Source of the DNA: Comamonadaceae bacterium
GTDB taxonomy: Bacteria > Pseudomonadota > Gammaproteobacteria > Burkholderiales > Burkholderiaceae_C
DNA: 29,380 nucleotides
Direction: 5' to 3'
Assembly (NCBI GenBank): GCA_947478935.1
Contig: CANJXV010000004.1
Coordinates: 1 to 29,380, forward strand
The notes below the pieces were generated by a model. That model saw only the letters and a list, made by a program, of their open reading frames with translations. It was not told the origin of the DNA and searched no databases. Both the position numbers and the translations under genes were made by a program. Positions 1 to 8,051 of the stretch are shown piece by piece (within the stretch, counting starts at the first letter, position 1; each line of letters begins with the position of its first letter).

Positions 1-137
1 GCTTTCACATCGGCCAGGATGTCGGCTACGCGCTGCTCGATGGCGGCATCCGTGTCAGCAGACCAGTGCAGGCGCTGTTGAAACAGGGCTTCGAAATCGG
101 CCTGGGTGGTGGACAGGCGTAAGGGGCGGGCATTCAT
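1..137 (-). CDS. hisD: Histidinol dehydrogenase, N-terminal fragment
   Basis: This is the first 45 codons of a minus-strand gene that runs off the left edge of the window. Translation from the ATG at 137 gives a start reading MNARPLRLSTTQADFEALFQ, then a QRLHW segment and IEQRVADILADVK, which I recognise as the N-terminus of beta-proteobacterial HisD. HisD catalyses the last two steps of histidine synthesis, the NAD-dependent oxidation of L-histidinol to L-histidine, as a zinc enzyme in the cytosol. The catalytic part lies outside the window. It follows hisG by 20 bases, so the two are very likely cotranscribed. Confidence 0.85.
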   Translation of the reverse strand, partial: MNARPLRLSTTQADFEALFQQRLHWSADTDAAIEQRVADILADVK

Positions 138-157
138 GCTGAAAAGCGCCTTGGCAT

Positions 158-832
158 TTAAGCGACGGACTGGCCTGGTGCGCCTACGACTGCGCCAAAA
201 GCGTCGATGATGCGGCGAATCGGTTCGCGCTTGAGCTTGAGTGCGGCTTGGTTCACGATCAGGCGCGAACTGATGTCCATGATGCGTTCGACTTCAATCA
301 GATTATTCGCACGCAAAGTATTGCCTGTTGACACCAAATCGACGATGGCATCGGCCAAACCCACCAGCGGCGCCAGCTCCATGCTGCCGTAGAGCTTGAT
401 CAAGTCCACATGCACGCCTTTGGTGGCGAAGAACTCACGGGCAATCGCGACATATTTGGTAGCCACGCGCAGGCGCGCGCCCTGTCGCACCGCGTAGGCG
501 TAATCAAAATCGGCACGCACCGCCACGCTTATTCGGCACTTAGCAATTTGCAAATCCAGCGGCTGAAACAAACCAGCGCTACCACCACCCCAATCGCCGC
601 CATGTTCTAGCAGCGTGTCTTTACCGGTAATGCCCATATCGGCGCCACCAAACTGCACGTAGGTAGGCACATCGGTAGCGCGCACCACTAGCACGCGTAC
701 ATCGGACTGGTTGGTATCGAGAATCAGTTTTCGCGAGCGCTCAGGATCGTCCAGCACGCGTATGCCTGCCGCCGCCAGCAAGGGCACGGTCTCTTCAAAA
801 ATGCGGCCTTTGGACAAGGCGATGGTGATCAT
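158..832 (-). CDS. hisG: ATP phosphoribosyltransferase, short (HisZ-dependent) form
   Basis: HisG makes the first committed step of histidine synthesis, joining ATP and PRPP to phosphoribosyl-ATP. The protein is 224 residues, the length of the short HisG class that lacks the C-terminal regulatory domain and normally works with the HisZ subunit; no hisZ is in this window. It opens with MITIALSKGRI, typical of the family, and has the PRPP-binding stretch around residues 161-178 (DAIVDLVSTGNTLRANNL). Between LLEHGG and GLFQPLDL there is a glycine-rich stretch, residues 80-86 (DWGGGSA), that looks like a small insertion compared with related proteins I remember. The gene lies 30 bases after murA and 20 before hisD and appears to be in the same transcript. 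The start is an ATG with only a weak ribosome-binding site. Confidence 0.95.
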   Translation of the reverse strand: MITIALSKGRIFEETVPLLAAAGIRVLDDPERSRKLILDTNQSDVRVLVVRATDVPTYVQFGGADMGITGKDTLLEHGGDWGGGSAGLFQPLDLQIAKCRISVAVRADFDYAYAVRQGARLRVATKYVAIAREFFATKGVHVDLIKLYGSMELAPLVGLADAIVDLVSTGNTLRANNLIEVERIMDISSRLIVNQAALKLKREPIRRIIDAFGAVVGAPGQSVA

Positions 833-862
833 GGCTGCGCTTCTTTAAGTTGGCAAAACAAT

Positions 863-2128
863 TTAACGGATGCGCTCGATGTCGGCGCCCAGGCCGCGCA
901 GCTTGCTCTCCATGCGGTCGTAGCCACGGTCGAGATGGTAAATCCGATCCACCACCGTCTCGCCTTCAGCCACCAAGCCGGCAATCACTAAACTGGCCGA
1001 GGCACGCAAATCGGTGGCCATGACTGTGGCGCCGGACAAACGATTCACACCCTGCACGACCGCTACTTTGCCTTCGATCTGGATATTGGCACCAAGACGT
1101 AGCAACTCGTTGACATGCATAAAGCGGTTTTCAAAAATCGTTTCAGTGCTGCGCGATGCGCCTTGCGAAATACAGTTCAAAGCCATGAACTGCGCTTGCA
1201 TATCGGTGGGAAAACCAGGGTACTCGGTAGTGCGGAAATTTTGGGCTTGCAAGCGGCCCTGGGACTGGATGCGGATACCGCCTTCCACCGCCTGCACTTG
1301 CGCTCCGGCGGCCTGCAGTTTTTCGATCACCGCGTCCAAATGGTCGGCACGTCCGTCTTTCAAAAACACTTCGCCACCAGCCGCGGCAACGGCGCACAAA
1401 AACGTACCCGCTTCGATACGGTCGGCTACCACCTGGTGGGTACAGCCTTGCAACGCCTCTACGCCCTGAATGCGGATGCGGCGGCTGCCGTGGCCTTCGA
1501 TGCGCGCACCCATGGCGATCAACATTTCGGCTAGATCAGGGATCTCGGGCTCTTGTGCGGCGTTTTCCAAAATGGTTTCACCCTCGGCAAGGGCAGCGGC
1601 CATCAAAAAGTTTTCGGTGCCGGTGACGGTGACCATGTCGGTGGTGATACGCGCACCTTTGAGGCGTTTGCGCCCGCCACCAATGCGCGCCAGCATATAG
1701 CCGTGCTCCACGGCGATCTCGGCGCCCATGGCTGTCAGACCTTTGAGATGCTGGTCCACCGGGCGCGAACCAATGGCACAGCCGCCGGGCAGTGAGACCT
1801 TGGCTTGGCCGAAACGCGCCAGCAAAGGCCCCAGCGCTAGCACCGAGGCGCGCATGGTTTTGACCAACTCATAAGGCGCTTCGGGCGTGTGCAAGGTGCC
1901 GGCATTAATTAAAAGTTCGCCGCCCTCTTGCTCGCTGACTTGTACGCCCATATTGAGCAAAAGCTTGCGCATGGTGGAGACGTCCTGCAAGCGCGGAACA
2001 TTGCGAAGGCGCACCGGTTCGTGGGTCAACAGTGCGGCGCACAGCTCAGGGAGTGTCGCGTTTTTGGCCCCGGAAATCTGCACGTCGCCATAGAGCTTGC
2101 GGCCGCCGCGAATCAATAACTTGTCCAT
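863..2128 (-). CDS. murA: UDP-N-acetylglucosamine 1-carboxyvinyltransferase
   Basis: MurA transfers enolpyruvate from PEP to UDP-GlcNAc, the first committed step of peptidoglycan synthesis, in the cytosol. The 421-residue length is normal for the family. The substrate-binding pair K22-N23 (SGAKNATLPE) is present, and the PEP-binding catalytic cysteine is C117 in LPGGCAIGSRPVD, so the enzyme should be fosfomycin-sensitive in principle. The C-terminal half carries the second inside-out alpha/beta domain (TTEYPGFPTDMQAQ, then DLRASASLVIAGL). It starts 10 bases after ibaG and is followed by hisG. The ibaG-murA pairing is also found in gamma-proteobacteria and is a conserved envelope cluster. Confidence 0.97.
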   Translation of the reverse strand: MDKLLIRGGRKLYGDVQISGAKNATLPELCAALLTHEPVRLRNVPRLQDVSTMRKLLLNMGVQVSEQEGGELLINAGTLHTPEAPYELVKTMRASVLALGPLLARFGQAKVSLPGGCAIGSRPVDQHLKGLTAMGAEIAVEHGYMLARIGGGRKRLKGARITTDMVTVTGTENFLMAAALAEGETILENAAQEPEIPDLAEMLIAMGARIEGHGSRRIRIQGVEALQGCTHQVVADRIEAGTFLCAVAAAGGEVFLKDGRADHLDAVIEKLQAAGAQVQAVEGGIRIQSQGRLQAQNFRTTEYPGFPTDMQAQFMALNCISQGASRSTETIFENRFMHVNELLRLGANIQIEGKVAVVQGVNRLSGATVMATDLRASASLVIAGLVAEGETVVDRIYHLDRGYDRMESKLRGLGADIERIR

Positions 2129-2138
2129 CGCCCGGCCC

Positions 2139-2381
2139 TTACGCGTTTTGCGCTGCCCATTCGGCAGGCGTAAATGTTTTCATAGACAAGGCGTGTACCT
2201 CGTCGGTCTGCATGCGTCCGCCCAGCGTGGCATAGACCTGCTGGTGGCGCGCGATGAGGCGCTTGCCTTCAAAAGCGCTCGAAACGATCGTGGCATACCA
2301 GTGGCGGCCGTCGCCTTCGAGTGCAATATGCGTGCACGGCAGGCCGGCGGTGATCAGGGCTTGGAGTTGTTCTGCGGTCAT
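2139..2381 (-). CDS. ibaG: BolA/IbaG family iron-sulfur associated protein
   Basis: This is an 80-residue BolA-fold protein. It shows the family pattern GDGRHWYATIVSSAFEGK (residues 23-40), RHQQVY (45-50) and the C-terminal VHALSMKT (62-69) with the invariant His63, followed by TPAEW. IbaG-type BolA proteins bind a [2Fe-2S] cluster together with a monothiol glutaredoxin and are linked to acid stress and Fe-S handling. The position directly before murA matches E. coli ibaG (yrbA), which supports IbaG over canonical BolA. The gene starts 14 bases after the ABC permease gene. No clear Shine-Dalgarno is visible, so translation may depend on the upstream gene. Confidence 0.9.
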   Translation of the reverse strand: MTAEQLQALITAGLPCTHIALEGDGRHWYATIVSSAFEGKRLIARHQQVYATLGGRMQTDEVHALSMKTFTPAEWAAQNA

Positions 2382-2395
2382 GAAAATAGAGAGTT

Positions 2396-3151
2396 TTAGC
2401 TGCGGATTTTGTAACCGGTCCGCAGCAAATGCAGGGCAATCGCAAAGACCAGCAGCATGGAGCCGCCGACCACGCTCAGGCTCAGCCAGGGCGACACATC
2501 GCTCACACCAAAAAAGCCATAACGCAATCCGTCAATCATGTAAAAGAAGGGGTTGCAATGGCTCACGATTTGCCAGAACGGGGGTAGCGAGTGGATGGAA
2601 TAAAAAACGCCGCTTAAAAACGTCATGGGCATGACCACGAAGTTTTGAAACGCAGCCAGTTGGTCAAACTTCTCGGCCCACAAACCGGCAATCAGCCCTA
2701 GGGTGCCCATCATGGCCGCACCCATCACAGCAAATAGAAAAATAAACAGCGGTTGGGCGAAGCTGATGTGCGTGAAAAACGATGCAATGGCAAAGACCCC
2801 CATACCCACCACCAAACCACGTACCACCGCAGCTCCCACATAGGCCACAAACCAGTGCCAGTAGGACAGCGGCGTGAGCAGGATAAACACCAGGTTGCCC
2901 ATGACCTTGCTCATGATGAGCGAAGAAGAGCTGTTGGCAAACGCGTTTTGCAACAAGCTCATCATGGCCAGGCCAGGCACCAGAAAGGCGGTGTAGCTTA
3001 CCTGGTCATACACCTTGACATGGTCTTCTAAGGCGTGGCCGAAGATCAGCAAATACAGCATGGCGGTGAGCACCGGGCCAGCGATGGTTTGGAAGGCGAC
3101 TTTCCAGAAGCGCAGAATTTCTTTGTAAAGCAGCGTTTGCCAGCCGTTCAT
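2396..3151 (-). CDS. ABC-2 type transporter permease (YadH-like)
   Basis: The 251-residue protein is an integral membrane permease of the ABC-2 class. It starts with a short cytosolic helix (MNGWQTLLYKEILRFWKVAF) and has about six hydrophobic segments; conserved features include the PVLTAMLYLLIFG helix, the FLVPGLAMMSLLQNAF region and the NPFFYMIDGLRYGFFGVSD segment near the C-terminus. This is the pattern of E. coli YadH. Its ATG overlaps the TGA of the ATPase gene by four bases (3148-3151), so the two form one transporter. The substrate is not known; the location after the mla genes suggests an envelope molecule, but that is inference. Confidence 0.88.
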   Translation of the reverse strand: MNGWQTLLYKEILRFWKVAFQTIAGPVLTAMLYLLIFGHALEDHVKVYDQVSYTAFLVPGLAMMSLLQNAFANSSSSLIMSKVMGNLVFILLTPLSYWHWFVAYVGAAVVRGLVVGMGVFAIASFFTHISFAQPLFIFLFAVMGAAMMGTLGLIAGLWAEKFDQLAAFQNFVVMPMTFLSGVFYSIHSLPPFWQIVSHCNPFFYMIDGLRYGFFGVSDVSPWLSLSVVGGSMLLVFAIALHLLRTGYKIRS

Positions 3152-4110
3152 GCTGCTGCTCCTGCGGTATCCGCCACCGGCTGGCTGCCTTTGCCGGAAT
3201 GCTTTTGCATCACGTCCAAAAACACGTCCTCCAAATCGGCTTTACGGATTTCTACGTCCTCGGCATGCAGCCCGGCTTCGCGAACGGCTGCCAAATAGCG
3301 TTCAATCTCCAGCGCGTCATGCGCCGGAAATTGCACGATGCGCCCGGTAACCCGCGCCTGCGTGCGCAAGGCTTCGGGCAAGATGCCTTCCACCTTGAAG
3401 CGCAGCACATTGCTGGACGCGGCTTTGAGCAATTCGCTGGTGTGATCCAAAGCCACAATGCGCCCAGACTTGAGCATGGCGATACGGCCACACAAGGCCT
3501 CGGCCTCTTCCAGGTAATGGGTAGTTAGTAAAACGGTATGGCCTTGTTTATTGAGCTTGGCAATGAATTGCCACAAGGTTTGGCGCAATTCCACATCTAC
3601 GCCTGCAGTTGGCTCGTCCAGCACAATGACCGGCGGCTTGTGCACCAGGGCTTGCGCCACCAAAAAGCGCCGCTTCATACCGCCGGACAACTGGCGCATA
3701 TTGGCCTGGGCTTTATCGGCCAGGCCCAGGCTTTCCAATAACTCGTCAATCCAAGCGTCGTTATTGCGCACACCGAAATAGCCGGACTGGATGCGCAAGG
3801 CTTCGCGGATATTGAAAAACGGGTCGAACACCAGCTCTTGCGGAACGACGCCGAGCTTGCGCCGAGCCTGTGCGTAGTCGCGCTGCACATCGCTGCCCAG
3901 CACACTGACGCTGCCGGCGCTAGGCCGGGTCAGGCCGGCGAGCATGCTAATCATGGTGGTTTTGCCGGCGCCGTTGGGGCCAAGCAGGCCGAAAAATTCG
4001 CCTTGCTCAATATCCAGACTCACCTGGTCCACGGCTAGGAATTTGCTGCCTGGCGGGCCTTTGGGCGAGGCATACGCCTTGGATATCGACTGGAAAGAAA
4101 TGGCAGGCAT
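3148..4110 (-). CDS. ABC transporter ATP-binding protein (YadG-like)
   Basis: This 320-residue ATPase has every ABC motif: Walker A G44-PNGAGK-T51, the ABC signature LSGGM at 141-145, Walker B VIVLDE at 161-166 and the H-loop histidine H198. The family is the ABC-2 exporter ATPases, closest in character to E. coli YadG, with a C-terminal extension beyond about residue 230 (an LPEALRTQARVTGR region ending in LEDVFLDVMQKHSG). It pairs with the overlapping permease downstream. It starts at ATG 4110, 56 bases after mlaB, so it is probably part of the mla transcript, though the gap is larger than elsewhere in this operon and a separate promoter cannot be excluded. Confidence 0.92.
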   Translation of the reverse strand: MPAISFQSISKAYASPKGPPGSKFLAVDQVSLDIEQGEFFGLLGPNGAGKTTMISMLAGLTRPSAGSVSVLGSDVQRDYAQARRKLGVVPQELVFDPFFNIREALRIQSGYFGVRNNDAWIDELLESLGLADKAQANMRQLSGGMKRRFLVAQALVHKPPVIVLDEPTAGVDVELRQTLWQFIAKLNKQGHTVLLTTHYLEEAEALCGRIAMLKSGRIVALDHTSELLKAASSNVLRFKVEGILPEALRTQARVTGRIVQFPAHDALEIERYLAAVREAGLHAEDVEIRKADLEDVFLDVMQKHSGKGSQPVADTAGAAA

Positions 4111-4166
4111 AAACGCCGGATTTTACGCCGCAAGCCTGCGCATGGCCCTCGGGCAGGGCGATGGGC

Positions 4167-4472
4167 TTAAACCTGCGCCGGCGCCAGGGATTCGGTATGT
4201 GCCAGCGCGCCGTCTTCGAGCAAAGCACGTACGCCATAGAGAGACGCTAAATGCATTAGGCGCACCGGCGCACCCGTGATTTGTAACTGTTTGCCCACAC
4301 GCAGGCAAGCGCGGCGCAATTCCAGCAAAACGGCCAGTGCCGACGAATCGAAATCTTGGAGGGCTTGCGCGTTGAGCACCACTTGCTGCGGGCCTGCTGC
4401 CATACCGGCAGACAGCTGCGCCAGGCAGGGGACGGCCTGGGCATGGGTTAGCACGGCGGGTAAGGCGAGCAC
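4167..4472 (-). CDS. mlaB: STAS-domain protein MlaB
   Basis: MlaB is the small cytosolic STAS subunit that binds and supports the MlaF ATPase in the MlaFEDB lipid transporter. The 101-residue protein has the STAS core with D42-S43-S44 in FDSSALAVLLELRR, where the serine/threonine at this position is important in E. coli MlaB, then a KQLQITGAP strand and MHLASLYGVRALL. Translation probably starts at a GTG (4472), one base after the TGA of mlaC, which points to translational coupling. It is the last of six mla genes and is followed by an ABC-2 exporter. Sequence similarity across STAS proteins is low, so the call leans on position. Confidence 0.85.
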   Translation of the reverse strand: MLALPAVLTHAQAVPCLAQLSAGMAAGPQQVVLNAQALQDFDSSALAVLLELRRACLRVGKQLQITGAPVRLMHLASLYGVRALLEDGALAHTESLAPAQV

Positions 4473-4473
4473 C

Positions 4474-5115
4474 TCAGTTCTTCTTCGCGTTAGATTTATT
4501 GCGCGCTGCCAGGGATTCGATCAAGCCATCCACGCCCTTGGCATTTATTTCTTGGGCAAACTGACTTTTATAGGTTTCGACCAGCCAGACGCCCATCACG
4601 TTGATATTAAAAATCCTCCATCCGGTCCCCTGCCCCGGCGTTTTTTCCAGACGGTATTCCAGCTGTATCGGGTCGCCGCTGCCACGCACTTCGCTGCGCA
4701 CCACCACTTCTTTGTCCTCAGGCGCTGCGCGCAAAGGCTTCATCGCAATTACCTGGTCGCTGATTTGGGATAAAGCCCCAGCGTAGGTGCGCACCAGAAG
4801 AATTTTGAACTCGTCTTGCAAGCGTTTTTGCTGCTCCGGCGTAGCTTGGCGCCAGCCTGGGCCTACGGCAGAAGCGGTCATCCGCTGGAAGTCCACATGC
4901 GGCATGATGCGCGTGTCCACCAGCGTCACCACTTTGGCGATGTCACCACCACGCATGGATTTGTCGGCTTTTATAACGTCCAACACCTCGGTGGACATGC
5001 GCTTAACAAAAGCGTCGGCAGCCTCGTCCTGGGCCCATGCGCTTCCCGCCGATAGCGCGCTTGCTACCAGCATCAGTAGTGCGAATAAATCCTTGAAATA
5101 TCGAAAACTCAGCAT
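4474..5115 (-). CDS. mlaC: Periplasmic phospholipid-binding protein MlaC
   Basis: MlaC shuttles phospholipids through the periplasm between the MlaA outer-membrane complex and MlaFEDB. The protein is 213 residues when started at ATG 5115, where AGGGAG sits 4 bases upstream; the open frame continues to 5205, but that extension has no membrane-targeting character. From 5115 the protein begins with a clear signal peptide, a hydrophobic core at about 10-24 and probable cleavage at AWA|Q after residue 28. The mature part shows the Tol_Tol_Ttg2 family pattern (VDTRIMPHVDFQRMTASAVG at 66-85, QKRLQDEFKILLVRTYAGAL at 96-115, and GWRIFNINVMGVWLVETYK at 165-183). It lies between mlaA and mlaB. Confidence 0.93.
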   Translation of the reverse strand: MLSFRYFKDLFALLMLVASALSAGSAWAQDEAADAFVKRMSTEVLDVIKADKSMRGGDIAKVVTLVDTRIMPHVDFQRMTASAVGPGWRQATPEQQKRLQDEFKILLVRTYAGALSQISDQVIAMKPLRAAPEDKEVVVRSEVRGSGDPIQLEYRLEKTPGQGTGWRIFNINVMGVWLVETYKSQFAQEINAKGVDGLIESLAARNKSNAKKN

Positions 5116-5119
5116 TTTT

Positions 5120-5125
5120 CTCCCT
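5120..5125 (-). promoter_or_regulatory. Ribosome-binding site setting the mlaC start
   Basis: On the minus strand this reads AGGGAG, four bases before ATG 5115. It decides between the ATG at 5115 and upstream start codons in the same frame, because only 5115 places a signal peptide at the N-terminus. Confidence 0.6.
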
Positions 5126-5216
5126 GCGGATCGCTGCAATTGGGATGACCCTTGCTCAGGACAAGCCGGGTCGGGGGGAGCCTTTGCCCATGACTCAACT
5201 AGCATTTTGATGGATT

Positions 5217-5951
5217 CTACGGTTGATCGTCCATGGTGTCAGAGCTTACCCCGTCGTTTTGCAAGTAGATCCTGCGCTGTAAATAGGAATCCCGCTTGAA
5301 GGAATACTGGTCCAGGGCTACCGCATTGACGACATCGTCTGCCTGCAGGTAGCTGGCCCGCATATCGGTAAAGCTCAAAGCCATAAAGAAGTCGCGCAGC
5401 CTGACATCGTCAGTCCAATTGGTCAGCGTACCGTTCCAGTCTAGAGGGTAGACCACGACCTCGATCAGGGTACGCGGGCCCAGCAAGGGCACGATTACGT
5501 AGGGCCCGGAGGGAACGCCCCAGCGATTGAGCATCAAGCCAAAATCGGCCGGGTGCTTATCGATGTCCATGGTGCTGGCCACATCGCGCAAGCCCAGTAT
5601 GCCCACCGTACTGTTGATTGCCACCCGCTTGATGCTGTCTACCGTGGCCTTGGGGCGCAAAGAAAGTGCATTGTTGGGTATCGACCAAACATCGGCTAGA
5701 TTGCCAAAGAAATGCGTGACGCTATTACGCACCCAGCGTGGTAAGAACTCGCTGTAGGCAATGGCTACAGGGCGCATCACGGCATGGTCAAGTACTTCGT
5801 TGAAAGCGTAAATGCTGCGATTGATACCTTCAAAGGGATCGACCAAATTGACCGGTTTCGCCGTTTGCGCATAGGCGCCTGCCCCAGCACAGGCCAAAGC
5901 CACTGTGCAGGCCCACAAACGCATGCTTCTAAGGAAAAAAGAAATATGCAT
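5217..5951 (-). CDS. mlaA: Outer-membrane phospholipid retrieval protein MlaA (VacJ)
   Basis: MlaA removes misplaced phospholipids from the outer leaflet of the outer membrane and passes them to MlaC. The 244-residue protein carries the family hallmarks NLVDPFEGINRSIYAFNEVLD (about 35-55), the DVWSIPNNALSL region, and GVPSGPYVIVPLLGPRT with the downstream WNGTLTNW segment. The start is taken as the ATG at 5951, which shares a base with the TGA of mlaD (TGATG). The N-terminus is a secretion signal, but the lipobox expected of MlaA is weak: the only cysteines are C15 (LWAC) and C21 (ALAC), followed by a good signal-peptidase-I site AYA|Q at 28/29. In E. coli mlaA is unlinked to the other mla genes; here it is inside the operon. 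Confidence 0.93.
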   Translation of the reverse strand: MHISFFLRSMRLWACTVALACAGAGAYAQTAKPVNLVDPFEGINRSIYAFNEVLDHAVMRPVAIAYSEFLPRWVRNSVTHFFGNLADVWSIPNNALSLRPKATVDSIKRVAINSTVGILGLRDVASTMDIDKHPADFGLMLNRWGVPSGPYVIVPLLGPRTLIEVVVYPLDWNGTLTNWTDDVRLRDFFMALSFTDMRASYLQADDVVNAVALDQYSFKRDSYLQRRIYLQNDGVSSDTMDDQP

Positions 5952-6430
5952 CAATCCGCTTCTTTAGTTCCAGCGCTGCCCGCGGCTTTGCTGTACAGGA
6001 ACTGGCTAATGAGACTCTCCAGCACCACCGCCGACTGGGTCGTGGTGATCATGTCACCAGCAGCCAGCACGGCTTCTTCGGCACCGGCTTCTATGCCCAG
6101 GTATTGTTCGCCCAGCAAGCCACTGGTCAGGATTTTGAGCGAGCTGTCTTTGGGAAAACGGTACCGGCTTTCCATCGCAATGTAGACCTGCGCTTGGAAG
6201 CTTTTGTCGTCAAATACAATTTTTTCGACGCGCCCCACCACCACACCCGCGCTGCGCACAGCCGCCTTGGCTTTGAGGCCACCTACGTTATCGAACTTGG
6301 CTGTTACTTTATAGGTGGACTGGAAATTGAGGCTGAGCAAATTAGCCGATTGCAGGGCCAAAAACAAAATAGCGACGGCGCCAATCAGCACAAATAGGCC
6401 AACCCACAGATCATTTTTAGAGCGTTGCAT
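5951..6430 (-). CDS. mlaD: MCE-domain lipid transport protein MlaD
   Basis: MlaD forms the hexameric periplasmic MCE ring on top of the MlaFEB inner-membrane complex. The 159-residue protein has a short cytosolic start (MQRSKNDLWV), one transmembrane helix at about 10-30, and an MCE domain from roughly 39 to 117 (TYKVTAKFDNVGGLKAKAAV, then AGVVVGRVEKI, and SLKILTSGLLGEQYLGIEAG). The C-terminal stretch (VVLESLISQFLYSK) is the hydrophobic helix that lines the ring pore in this family. It starts 26 bases after mlaE and overlaps mlaA by one base. Confidence 0.96.
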   Translation of the reverse strand: MQRSKNDLWVGLFVLIGAVAILFLALQSANLLSLNFQSTYKVTAKFDNVGGLKAKAAVRSAGVVVGRVEKIVFDDKSFQAQVYIAMESRYRFPKDSSLKILTSGLLGEQYLGIEAGAEEAVLAAGDMITTTQSAVVLESLISQFLYSKAAGSAGTKEAD

Positions 6431-6456
6431 GCGAATTCTTTCTGGATAAGCGGTCG

Positions 6457-7239
6457 CTAAATCGTAAACATCATGGCGGTTAGGACAAAGTCCATCACCA
6501 GCACCGACAATGAAGCCATCACCACGGTGCGGGTGGTGGCGGCGGCAACGCCTTCGGGCGTGGCCTGCGCAACATAGCCCTGCAAAAGTGCTACGTAGGT
6601 GACGGTAAAGCCAAAGATGATGCTCTTGATGATGCCATTGCCCACGTCACGCCAGACGTCCACGCCACCCTGGATTTGGCTCCAAAAGGAACCGCTATCG
6701 ACGCCAATCATCACCACGCCCACCACCCAGCCACCCACAATGCCCATGGCGCTAAAGACTGCTGCGAGTAAGGGCATGGCAATCACACCGCCCCAAAAAC
6801 GCGGTGCCAACACGCGCTGCACCGGGTCCACCGCCATCATTTCCATCACGCTGATTTGTTCGCCGGCTTTCATGAGACCGATTTCTGCCGTTAGTGAGGT
6901 ACCGGCTCGCCCCGCAAACAGCAAAGCCGTTACCACCGGGCCCAGTTCGCGCACCAGGCTGAGCGCAACCAAGAGCCCCAGCGCCTCGGACGAACCGTAG
7001 CGCTGCAAGGTGTAGTAACCCTGCAAGCCGAACACAAAGCCCACAAACAAGCCCGAAAACGCAATGATGACCAGCGAGTAATTGCCTAAAAAATGAATCT
7101 GATCGCGGATGAGCCCAAAGCGCTGCAAACTGGATTTGAAGGTCAACAACAAACGTACCAACAAGCGCGCGCCGTAGCCGATGTGCGCCAGCTTTTCGCG
7201 CACCGCAAAGCCTAGATCGCGCAGGGCTTGGCCCATCAT
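6457..7239 (-). CDS. mlaE: ABC permease MlaE
   Basis: MlaE is the inner-membrane permease of the MlaFEDB phospholipid transporter. The 260-residue protein has the MlaE-family core LVRELGPVVTALLFAGRAG (95-113) and EIGLMKAGEQISVMEMMAVDP (119-139), with five or so hydrophobic helices. Two adjacent ATG codons are available (7239 and 7236); the first overlaps the stop of mlaF as ATGA, so the two genes are translationally coupled. Confidence 0.96.
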   Translation of the reverse strand: MMGQALRDLGFAVREKLAHIGYGARLLVRLLLTFKSSLQRFGLIRDQIHFLGNYSLVIIAFSGLFVGFVFGLQGYYTLQRYGSSEALGLLVALSLVRELGPVVTALLFAGRAGTSLTAEIGLMKAGEQISVMEMMAVDPVQRVLAPRFWGGVIAMPLLAAVFSAMGIVGGWVVGVVMIGVDSGSFWSQIQGGVDVWRDVGNGIIKSIIFGFTVTYVALLQGYVAQATPEGVAAATTRTVVMASLSVLVMDFVLTAMMFTI

Positions 7240-8051
7240 GGCGCAAACTCCACGCCAAAGTCCTGCGCCATATCCGGCGCCGGGTAATGAAAACGCACCG
7301 GGCCGTCGGTTTGGGCATGTACATACTGATAGACCAGCGGGTCGATGCTTTCGCGTACATGCTGGGGTGTACCCTCGGTAGCGACACGGCCATTGGCCAA
7401 AATCACCACATGATCGGCGATGCCAAAGGTTTGCTCCAATTCGTGCGACACAAAAATACTGGTCAGACCCATGGTGTCATTGAGCTGGCGTATCAAGTGG
7501 GCCGAGGTGCCCAGGGAAATCGGGTCCAGGCCAGAAAAGGGTTCGTCATACATCACAAGCTCCGGGTCCAGTGCAATGGCGCGGGCCAGCGCAATGCGCC
7601 TCGCCATGCCGCCGGATACTTCGCTTGGCATCAAGTCCCGCGCACCACGCAGACCTACAGCTTGTAGCTTCATCAACACGATGTCTCGGACGAGTGCTTC
7701 GGGCAGCGCGGTGTGTTCGCGCAACGGAAAAGCCACGTTATCAAACACTGATAAATCCGCAAACAAAGCGCCAAACTGGAACAACATACCCATGCGTCGC
7801 CGTGCCGCGTACAAAGCAGTTTGGTCCATGGCACCTATGTTCTGGCCATCGAACAGCACCTGCCCGCTTTGACCTCGAATCTGCCCGCCAATGAGGCGCA
7901 GCAAAGTGGTTTTACCACCGCCGCTGGCACCCATGAGCGCAGTCACCTTGCCGCGCGGCACGCTAAAGCTGGTGCCGTCCAAAATGAGGCGTTCGTGATA
8001 AGCGAAGCTCAGATTGTCGATGCGTACAAGGGGGTCGGAGGCGGCAGGCAT
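7236..8051 (-). CDS. mlaF: ABC ATPase MlaF
   Basis: MlaF powers the Mla phospholipid transporter. In its 271 residues I see Walker A G41-ASGGGK-T48, the Q-loop in MLFQFGALF (89-97), the signature VSGGM at 145-149, Walker B LVMYDE at 165-170 and the H-loop H203. The QFGALFADLSVFDNVAFPLRE segment is characteristic of the Mla/Ttg2A subgroup. The C-terminus (VYQYVHAQTDGPVRFHYPA) matches the tail that contacts the neighbouring subunit in this family. It is the first gene of the mla cluster; 118 bases separate it from gltD. The ATG at 8051 has no strong Shine-Dalgarno. Confidence 0.96.
   Translation of the reverse strand: MPAASDPLVRIDNLSFAYHERLILDGTSFSVPRGKVTALMGASGGGKTTLLRLIGGQIRGQSGQVLFDGQNIGAMDQTALYAARRRMGMLFQFGALFADLSVFDNVAFPLREHTALPEALVRDIVLMKLQAVGLRGARDLMPSEVSGGMARRIALARAIALDPELVMYDEPFSGLDPISLGTSAHLIRQLNDTMGLTSIFVSHELEQTFGIADHVVILANGRVATEGTPQHVRESIDPLVYQYVHAQTDGPVRFHYPAPDMAQDFGVEFAP

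Noticed and set aside
5116..5205. Longer MlaC start at 5205
   Set aside because: The extra 30 residues are polar and proline-rich and would bury the signal peptide; the ATG at 5115 has a ribosome-binding site.
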